Of a stretch of DNA of 64,000 nucleotides, positions 56,298 to 64,000 are shown in pieces. The notes beneath the pieces are model-generated. The model was not told where the DNA came from, did not search any database, and saw only the letters and a program-made list of their open reading frames with translations. Source of the DNA: Pochonia chlamydosporia 170 (taxonomy: Eukaryota > Ascomycota > Sordariomycetes > Hypocreales > Clavicipitaceae). The position numbers and the translations under genes are program-made. Location of the stretch: NCBI RefSeq assembly GCF_001653235.2, contig NC_035790.1:5270001-5334000 (forward strand), in the 5' to 3' direction. Each line of letters starts with the position of its first letter. Position 1 is the stretch's first letter.

Positions 56298-59200
56298 CTA
56301 CCACCTCCTCCCAAAAACAGCACTCTCCTCTCTAACAGGCTTCCTCCTCAACACCCCAGCACCAGCAGCAGTACCACCCCTCCTATCCTCCAAGGGCCCC
56401 GGAGCACGCTCCTGATGATGCCCCGGTTTAAACAGGTCAATAATCTCATTGATTCCCAACTTGAGGGCCTCCTTCTTCGCACCACCCTCGATAGCCTGCT
56501 CCGCCAGCTCGCGCTTCCGGTTCTGCAGATCGATGATTCGCTCCTCGACTGTATCTGCAACAGTAAGTTTATAGACTACCACGTCGACTGTCTGCGTGAG
56601 TCGGTGCACACGATCGATCGCTTGTTCCTCGACAAACTATGCCTGTTAGTATGAAACACAAATACATGAAAAGACACAAAGTAGAAATCATATATGGGTT
56701 ATAAAAACATAGGAATCAGAAAGGGGTAAAAACGTACCGGATTCCAAAACGGTTCTACGATAATAACGCGCGTGGCAGCAGTGAGATTGAGCCCCAAACT
56801 CCCGCACTTAAGACTACACAGGAGGATGCGCGTGGATGGATCTTCCCGTAGCCGACGGAGGCTCTCTTCACGGTCGTCGTTCTTCATGCTGCCGTCGTAG
56901 CGGACGTATTTGAAGTCGTCTTTTTGGAGGAACGGCTCGACGAGGTCGAGCATGGATGTGAATTGGGAGAAGACAATGAATTTGTGGGATTGGGCTTCTG
57001 CGTGGAGGAGTTTGGAGACTTGGCGGATTTTGGCGGATGCGAGGACTGGTGCGTCTTTGGAGGGGCGTATGAATTGGTCGTCTGAGTCGTCTGAGTCGGA
57101 GGAGTATGATTCTGATTCTGATTCTGATTCTGATTCTGTTGCATCCGAGTCGGAAGCAGAGCCGGTGTTGGGTGGAGATGCGGGCTTTGGCTTGTCCTCT
57201 AGAGTTTGGGATGCCATTGCTTGGGTGAGAGCATCCACGGACAAGAGAGAGTCGTCCTGGGCTGCTTCGTCGACAGACTGATACCCGTCTTCCTTCTTGG
57301 CGGTTTCGTCGTCAACAACAAAGCTGCCAAGGTTGCTCTGATCCAAATCCGTATCGTCGACGGTGTCGTCGTCTGAATCTTCTGACCTAATCCAGTCGCC
57401 GCCGCCTTCTGCATTCTCATCTTCTTCGCCGCCAGCTTTGCCTAGGTGCACATCGCCTCGCTCGCCTTCAGGTACAAGCCAGCTGCCCTCTTCGTCTTCT
57501 TCGTCTTCTTCGTCATCACTGTCTATAATGGCATTTCTATTTCGTGGCCTGCGCGTTCGTTGTTTTGGCTCTTCTTCGTCATCGACCTTGGCTTTGGCTG
57601 GCTTCTTCCCCTTTACTTTCTTGCTCTTCTTTCTTCGTGATCTCTTCGTCTTTTTTACTTCCAACTGCTCGTGGCTTTTGAAGTACTCTAAATCGTCGTG
57701 ACATTCGGCACAGTGCTCTCGCCCCAGTATTGTGTCATCTGTGGTCAAGGCTGTGCCGCACACCAAGCAAGCTTTCTCAACGATACCCATGCCAGCGAAC
57801 ATATCAGCAACAGCATTCATATCAAGATCCTGAGACTTTTGACTAGACCCCGTAGAAAGAGCGTCCTTGTCCTTTTCGAGTTTGCCTTCCACCAACTTGG
57901 GGTGGTTGCAGGCTTGGCGCAACCTCAGCAACAGAGTAAAAGCGTTTGCATAGCTTAGCTTATTTTGCATCATGGCTTCCATACTCTTATCCGCGCGAGC
58001 CTCAAGACGATCATAGAATTTCCGTTCGGCGGGAGGCAGCTTGGCAGAGATGGTAACCACCTTACGCTCCGTATGCTTGAATCCTGTGGTGGAAGCTTCA
58101 CCAGCAGCGCTTGGTTTGCCACCGGGGTTCAAGGCACCGTCCTTCTTCAAAATCTCCTTTGTCCGTCTCTTCATGAAACAACGAAGAAGACTGTGTAATC
58201 GACGAATGGCAATGTGACCTTTGCCATTCTTCATGGGTTTGTCAATATGCTCTTTCCACTGTTTGAGGTCGTCGTAAGGGCTGATGCGAAGGAACTTGAC
58301 CAGCGACTGAAGCTCGTCGAGGTTGTTTTGCATTGGCGTTCCTGACAAGCACCATCGATACTCTGAACGGAGGGCATAACACGCCTTTGTAGCCTTGGCA
58401 TTCCGGTTCTTGATGGTGTGAGCCTCATCTAGGATGACGCGCCACCATCGAAGTCCAAAGCAACCCACTTTGATCCCGTTTTCGGCATCTGATGAGCTTC
58501 CGTGTTCAGAAACCAGAATCTGAAAAGTCGTGACTACGACATCATACAGGGCCATTTGCTTAAAGTCTTTGGTTCTCTGTGGCCCGTGGTGGACAAGAAC
58601 TTTGAGACCATGGGCCTTCTCAACCTTGTCCTTGATTTCATGCTCCCACTGTCTAATGAGAGCCAGAGGCGCAACAACCAGTGTCGTCTTTTCCAGTCCC
58701 TCAAATTGTTTCTTCCATCCTGGGCCATCCTTCTGAGGCTTCGGGTTTGTGATGATGAGGGATACACTTTGCAGGGTCTTTCCCAGGCCCATATCGTCGG
58801 CAAGAAGCCCACCCTTGGGTACCTTGCCTCGCTTTACAGGCCCGAGTTCGCGACCTCTCATCCACTCGACACCTTCGACCTGATGCGGCAGTAGCTTCAC
58901 TTTCAGGCCCTTGACCGTACCATCTTGGCCGATAGGACTCTCCTTCTTAGGTTTTTGTGTCTGGGGTGTTGTTGTTCCTTCGCTTTGGCTCTGCTCCTGA
59001 CTCTGTGAACCTTGCGATTGTGACTGTAACGGCTGTGAAGCACCAGCGTCGTCTCCATCTTCTTCCTCCTCGTCCTCCATGCCGCCCTCCAACAAAGCTT
59101 TGAGATCTTCGTTCGCTTTCGTGGGGTCGGTGTAGAATACTTCATCGGCATAGGTAGTTCTCGGCTTTGATGGACCATTGCTGTTGAATACGGGCAGCGG

Positions 59201-59797
59201 AGGTGGTTTGCGATCCTGATACGCTGGGGGACGAGGCCCAGACATCCTGGTAGCCCCGAGGTGATGCTCAGGGCGATTCTTCTGGTGAATGAAAATGTCC
59301 GCCTTCTGCTTACGAGACGAAACCATCTTCGTAGGATGTCCAAAGGAAGGGTGACCACTACTGGTACCCCCACCAAGGTTCAATAAATCGACTCCTTGTG
59401 TATACTGAGGCTTGACGGATCCAAATCCGCGCTGCAACCGGTCAAAAAGCGCATCGACATCGTCTGGAGACTGTTCCCTCTTGGAACCAGGCTGCTTATC
59501 CTCTCTAGGAGGCTGTCGTTCGTTGACCATGGTGCCTATTTCTCGAAGCGCAACCGCTGACTCGCCACGTTTGTCTGCAAATGTCTTGGTGGAACTTTGC
59601 TGTGCTGGGCGCTGTGAGGATGAATTGGAAAAGTCGGGCTTCTCCCAGGAGGCAATGTTATTCCTGGGTTTAAATGCAAAACTTGCGCCCGGCTTCTGAC
59701 GGTCGTTGGCGCTCATGGGGGGCGCGTTGTGTTGCCAACTTGGAAAGCTGCGAGTGGGTGAAGAAGTGCACTGGCAATGAACATTTGCAGGGTCCAT
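56298..59797 (-). CDS. SNF2-family DNA-dependent ATPase (Rad5/Rad16/Uls1-related)
   Basis: Two exons, 59797-56738 and 56636-56298 (donor GTACGT, acceptor ATAG), 1132 residues. The start is uncertain: a second ATG at 59716 (MSANDRQKPG) would shorten it by 27 residues. The disordered N-terminus is followed by the helicase core: LLADDMGLGKTLQSVSLI (motif I), DEAHTIKNRNAKATKACYAL (motif II), RWCLSGTPMQNN (III). The two lobes are separated by about 250 residues containing a four-cysteine element (CLVCG...CAEC), Lys-rich and acidic blocks, and a Ser/Glu hexanucleotide repeat. Motifs V and VI (SLKCGSLGLNLTAATRVIIVEPFWNP, then EEQAIDRVHRLTQ) straddle the intron. It is expected in nuclear chromatin remodelling or DNA repair. 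The insertion site resembles Rad5/Uls1 enzymes, but a full RING is not visible. Confidence 0.88.
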
Positions 59798-60975
59798 TGT
59801 TCACCTGTGTCATGTTTCTTTGGTGTTGGGCGCAAAAGACGCCATGACATAATTGCCCCGGCAACGTTGTACCTGCCGTGTACCCGCCTTGTATCCGCCC
59901 GCCAAAGTGGAATCCTTGTGCGCGCCCAGCTGAGAGTCTGGTGCTCAATGGCCGCGTAAAGAGCCGCGACCAACGCCAGAGCGACATTGGCCCACAGTGC
60001 CACCTGTGATAGGATTCGGAGTCAATAAGTACTTCATACTTTAACCTGCATCGCTGCATCACACCGGTTGACTGCCTTGGCCATGCATCATGCAGAAGCC
60101 TGAGCGCCACTGTATTTCTGTTTGTGCTTCTTGTCAGCTTTAAATTACATTGAAATTGCTCCCTGTGTAACACTGTGACTTGGCGTCTGGTTTGTCACTC
60201 CGTTGTGCTACCCCTCATGTACTTCTCAAGTACCGTACTACCAACATCAAGACGCCAGGCCGTCATGTTTGTTACACCAACATCCTTCATATCCTTGAGG
60301 ATGCCTGATTTCGCTGTATCATCGCCTTAATTCCCATATTGATGTTTGAGACAGCAACACTCTATCTAATTTACACGCTTTCTCCAACTTGTCTCTTTCT
60401 TTACGATGAAAACATCCAACATAAGTTTCTTCATATCAACGTGTACCACCAACTTTCGACGAGACGCGCAAACAACATGAGGGATGAAAGCACATAATGC
60501 ATGGCTGAATAGGGACTTCAACCCCTGGATTGTATAACGCCATCTCCCTACATAGACAATTTCGGTGCAGACGTCTGCCGACGCATGTATGCCCAGCAAT
60601 CCAAACATGCAGCCCAGGCAAGGATCACTCTGCATGGCACATCAAGCCATTACTTGAGTGGCTTCATCTGCTTCGACGATTGAAAGCATTTCCAATATGA
60701 CAGGCAGCTATCACACATGAATTAAAACGTCCACAAGCTAACGTAAAGCTCCTTTCGCATGTAGATTGGTCGAATATGTTGCAACTTGCTTCTACGGTTG
60801 GTCTAAGCGGCCACAGCCAGAAAACATGAGAAGACGGTTTATCGTAAGCCAACCCGAAATACTCATACCATTTGTCGCTCCTGACATGAATTCCTCCCAA
60901 GCAAGCCAGCTCCCCCGCCTAACAATAACATCATGTCACGGACGGGCGACTCCGTTTTTATTCCCAGAGATAAAT
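59798..60975. other. Intergenic region between SNF2 and NTF2
   Basis: 1.2 kb with the SNF2 promoter and the NTF2 3' UTR. A minus-strand frame at 59670-60173 overlaps the SNF2 start out of frame and has no domain. No other gene evidence. Confidence 0.5.
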
Positions 60976-61704
60976 TTAACCGTAGACCAGCTTGAAGATG
61001 TCGTTGTAGACGTAATACTGGCCGCTGGTGGCATCACGGCTGAGCTGGAATGACTGAGTGTAGTTCATGGGGCGCTGCTCCTCATCGACCTGCGTTTGGT
61101 GTTAGTTGAAGGCTGTGCGTGCGTTTTGGTCCCCAGCGGAGCAATTTCATACCAGGAGCTGACCGGTGACGAGAATGATGATGCCGCCATTGTCGTTGGA
61201 GGGTTGGGCATCGAGTGTGGAAACCTGGTGCTTGACCTTCTGGAAGGGAAGACCCTGTGTGGTGGTCAGCATCTATATTATAGGCTCATTTATTGTGAGG
61301 ATTGTCGCATACGGCAAGCTTCTCGACGATGCTGTTGGCTCCCAGAGAAGAGGCAGACTCAAAGGTGAGCATAGAGTTCTCACGCTATCAACATGTACTA
61401 GTTAGCGCCAGACCGCCATTGTTATACTCGCGCATGTATAGCTCACGTAAAGGCTGGACAGCGCCTTGCGGTCGGAGTCGAAGGTGTTGTAGTAGAATTC
61501 AATGAATTGCTCTGCACGGAAAGGTCAGATTCGGAGGCGAAGAGTAGTCGAGAGCGCGCAGTCTAAGCCTGCTATTAAACCACATACTAGCAACGTCCTC
61601 AAAGTCTAGAAAGGAGTGGGTTAGCCAACAATCCCTTTGTTGTCCGGGTTTTTTTTGCTCGCGAGAAAAGACGAGCAACACGGGAGAAACGTACTGTTGG
61701 CCAT
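60976..61704 (-). CDS. NTF2: Nuclear transport factor 2
   Basis: Six exons in 729 bp: 61704-61695 (10 nt), 61605-61588 (18 nt), 61511-61447, 61384-61313, 61254-61153 and 61089-60976, total 126 residues, the expected length. Donors are GTACGT, GTATGT, GTGAGC, GTATGC and GTATGA, with YAG acceptors. Joined, the protein reads MANNFEDVAKQFIEFYYNTF, DSDRKALSSLYRENSMLTFE, KHQVSTLDAQPSNDNGG, VDEEQRPMNYTQSFQLSRD and ends NDIFKLVYG. It is a homodimeric RanGDP import factor that docks on FG nucleoporins, thereby replenishing nuclear Ran. Another nuclear pore gene (Nup98-96) lies 34 kb away. The fragmentation makes it easy for gene predictors to miss the first two exons. Confidence 0.95.
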
Positions 61705-62523
61705 TTTGAAGGATGGTTCGGGTAAGCAAGCCGGCTTCTAGAGACGAAAATACAAAAGACGAGCAACTGGTAGGGGAATCGGGGAGGCTCAGGAAGCTAA
61801 GATGGTTGGGCTGATCGCAAAATGTGCCCAAAGTGTGAATACAGCAATACCAGCCAGAAGGACCAGACAAGCAGACGGTGGTGGGGGTTGAGGGGCACAG
61901 TGCAGATTTGCAGATTTGACTCACTTCAAATGTTGCTGCGGCGGGGCATGTCGTGCAGGCTGACGTGCTGCTGTTCAGCACTGAGCTCCCACAGTATGAG
62001 TACATGTATGACCCGGCAGACACATAAATGGCGGGACAGAGCTTGCTTAACGGGGTTGTGTATGTAACCGAGGAGCGGACTATCCCGCCCCCTTGAAAAA
62101 TTGCAGCTCCTTCAGTCCTTGAGCTTTTCTGATGATTCTTTATCTTTTCTTTCATGTCTGCACATGAACCCAACAACAGCTTGATATTGCTTGTCGGTGC
62201 TTGTCAGATGGACTGCAGATTCTAATTGACTCCCTGATGCAATTTTCAAGAGTCAATTGCTATCACAACATCTTTGACGCGCTCAATGGTAGGTCAATCC
62301 AATTTCCAATTCCTTTTAATTCTCCCATCCTTATTGCTCTCCCGGCAGCATACCTCTACATGATGACACATACTTCTTAAGAACGGCCAACTGAATTTCC
62401 ATGTTGATTTTCAAATTTATCAAGCTCAACAGTCTGACTCTTCACCATTTTCACGTCTTCACTTAGCAAACCTTTTCCAAGAAAACTAGCTAACCGAGAC
62501 AAAATTTAACAGGCCACACCGCT
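61705..62523. other. Intergenic region upstream of NTF2
   Basis: 819 bp between the NTF2 start and the end of the hydrolase gene. The long minus frame across 61499-62176 is NTF2 exon 2 sequence read into introns and promoter; it is not a separate gene. Confidence 0.5.
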
Positions 62524-64000
62524 TCACTCCTTCTCAACCACCCTCTTAAAGACGGCCTTGCCCTCATGCATGCCACCCATACGGCTCGCCCACTCAATCT
62601 CCAAAGCAGCAACCTTGCCATCGGTGCCACGCTTAAACTCCCCCGGCAGACACTCATTGAACAAGGTAGGATTCCAAGGCGTAGTAACCACGACGACCCA
62701 GTAATCCCCAAACGCGTGTCGTAGACGGACATGATACTTCCAGGTCATTTCCGGACGATCAGCAACGAGGGACTTCTCATCCGGGTTGTCAGGATGAGAC
62801 TCCTCGCGGAAAGTAATCGTGCCGTACCCAGGATCATAGTACGATCCCACAAGCTCGCTTGTCGTAAAGGACGATGCAATCGCAGTGTCTGGACGGTTAG
62901 GGAAAGCCTCCTTGACAGGATCCTCTATCTCGCCACTAATTGCCTTGATCCTCTGCTCCCACCTGTGAAATTATTTAGCAAAGTCTCCCGTTTCACGGAG
63001 AATAATAAACTCACGTTGTATCAAAGTCAAACCGTTCCTCCTCCGGAATACCAAGCTTATCCCCAATCAAGCGATAAATAACAACATCCTGAACCGCATT
63101 CGACGTAAACGCCGTGTTTCCAAACGCAACAACACCAAACTTCGCATCCGGCAACCAGTAGACCTCACACCCATAAGCATGCATCCCACCGCCATGCGTA
63201 TACACAACATGCCCCTTATACAGCGTCCTCTGCCACCCCAGCGAGTACAACGAAATCTCGAGTCCGCCCCCCGGAGCCGTCGTCCCAATCGACCTCGGTT
63301 TCTTGATATCCTTATGAACATCCTTGGACAGTGGCTCCGTCTCATGCAGCAAGCACTTCACCCATTTCGCGTAATCCAGAGCCGTCGAAAACGTACCCCC
63401 CGCACCACTGACCTCCCCAACACCCAGAAAATCAATCCATTTATACTCCTCCTTCTTTTTATCCCAGTAATATCCATCCGCCAAATGACCGTCCGCTTTC
63501 TTCGCGTCCTCCAAATCCAAGTACGTGGACTTCATGTCCAAGGGACCCCAGATCAGCTCCTTGAATACCTTGCCCAACTTACTCCCCGTAACTGTCTCGA
63601 CGACATGCGACAACGTCACATACATCAAATTACAGTAGTAGAACGAAACTCTTGGCTCCGTCGTAACAGGAAGATTGCGAAGGTTGCGCACAATATCCCT
63701 AGGCGTGGCTTGCCTCCCGTCGATTTCTCTCACAGAGGACTTATCATGCCTAGGCATACCGGTACGATGGCTGACAGCATCTTCAAGAGTGAGGTGGTTC
63801 GTAGCCCACTCATCCTGCAGGACAAAGTCATCACCAAGGACGGACGACAGCGTTGTCGACCACCCCTTTGACAGGGAATCATGCTTCTTCTCGTGAATCA
63901 ATTTGGAGAGCGCCGCCGCGGTGTGAGCCTTTGTAGTTGATGCGCAGTACCAGATTGTTTCGGGCGTGGCAGGCGTATCTGGGAGTGTCGCATATCCATA
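62524..64000 (-). CDS. Class C beta-lactamase-like serine hydrolase (partial)
   Basis: The gene starts beyond the right edge. Visible exons are 64000-63015 and 62962-62524 (donor GTGAGT, acceptor ACAG), 474 residues in frame. The first visible segment has the active-site SxxK motif (CASTTKAHTAAALSKL). The second motif YxN appears as FYYCNLMYVTLSHVVE. YSLGWQRTLYKGHVVYTHGGG supplies the third, HxG-like motif (HGG). DAVSHRTGMPRHD is the conserved loop of this family (PF00144). Fungal members are esterases, lactonases or peptidases and frequently sit in metabolite clusters; the substrate is unknown. The C-terminal 150 residues form the usual beta-rich accessory domain (ELVGSYYDPGYGTITFREE). A signal peptide could not be assessed because the N-terminus is missing. 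Confidence 0.85.

Noticed and set aside
61499..62176. 225-codon minus frame near NTF2
   Set aside because: It contains NTF2 exon 2 in frame but otherwise runs through introns and promoter; the spliced NTF2 model explains the conserved part.

Overview
This window looks like a filamentous ascomycete chromosome, most probably a Sordariomycete of the order Hypocreales; that placement is inferred from protein wording and gene architecture, not from a search. Genes are mostly multi-exon, with short introns of about 50-330 bp carrying GTRNGT donors, CTAAC/CTAAT-like branch sites and YAG acceptors. Codon use is moderately GC-rich, and gene-free stretches of 0.3-5 kb separate the genes. No rRNA, tRNA, CRISPR array or bacterial-type operon was seen. 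All exon boundaries were read by eye from splice consensus, reading-frame continuity and family knowledge.

Left third (1-20 kb): the 3' end of a rhodopsin-type seven-transmembrane protein; a four-exon FAD monooxygenase; an almost gene-free 5 kb block with decayed coding sequence and a small transposon; ribosomal protein eL8; the tRNA 2-thiolation enzyme Ncs6/Ctu1; a tiny complex I subunit (NDUFA1/MWFE type) whose frame closes only through a 4-nt microexon; a PHD+MYST histone acetyltransferase of Sas3/Mst2 type; and a Zn2Cys6 regulator facing a small cupin protein.

Middle (20-40 kb): a SET-domain protein; the giant autoproteolytic nucleoporin Nup98-Nup96, divergent from the centrin Cdc31; an epsin; a hypothetical protein gene broken by one in-frame TAG; and a mitochondrial 2-oxodicarboxylate carrier with very small exons.

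Right third (40-64 kb): an ankyrin-RCC1-BTB protein resembling inhibitor of Bruton tyrosine kinase; the autophagy scaffold Atg13; the ESCRT-0 subunit Hse1; a SNF2-family ATPase; nuclear transport factor Ntf2; and the 3' part of a class C beta-lactamase-like hydrolase running off the right edge.

Themes: most genes are conserved housekeeping functions in nuclear transport (Nup98-96, Cdc31, Ntf2), endocytosis and autophagy (epsin, Hse1, Atg13), chromatin (Sas3-like, SET, SNF2) and mitochondria (NDUFA1-like, Odc). The accessory element is a dispersed family of short inverted-repeat elements (about 123-140 bp, TA-flanked, Tc1/mariner-like termini), with five near-complete copies and one fragment, all in intergenic DNA. 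The most notable observations are this element family, the 4-nt microexon and the single nonsense codon in an otherwise open gene.
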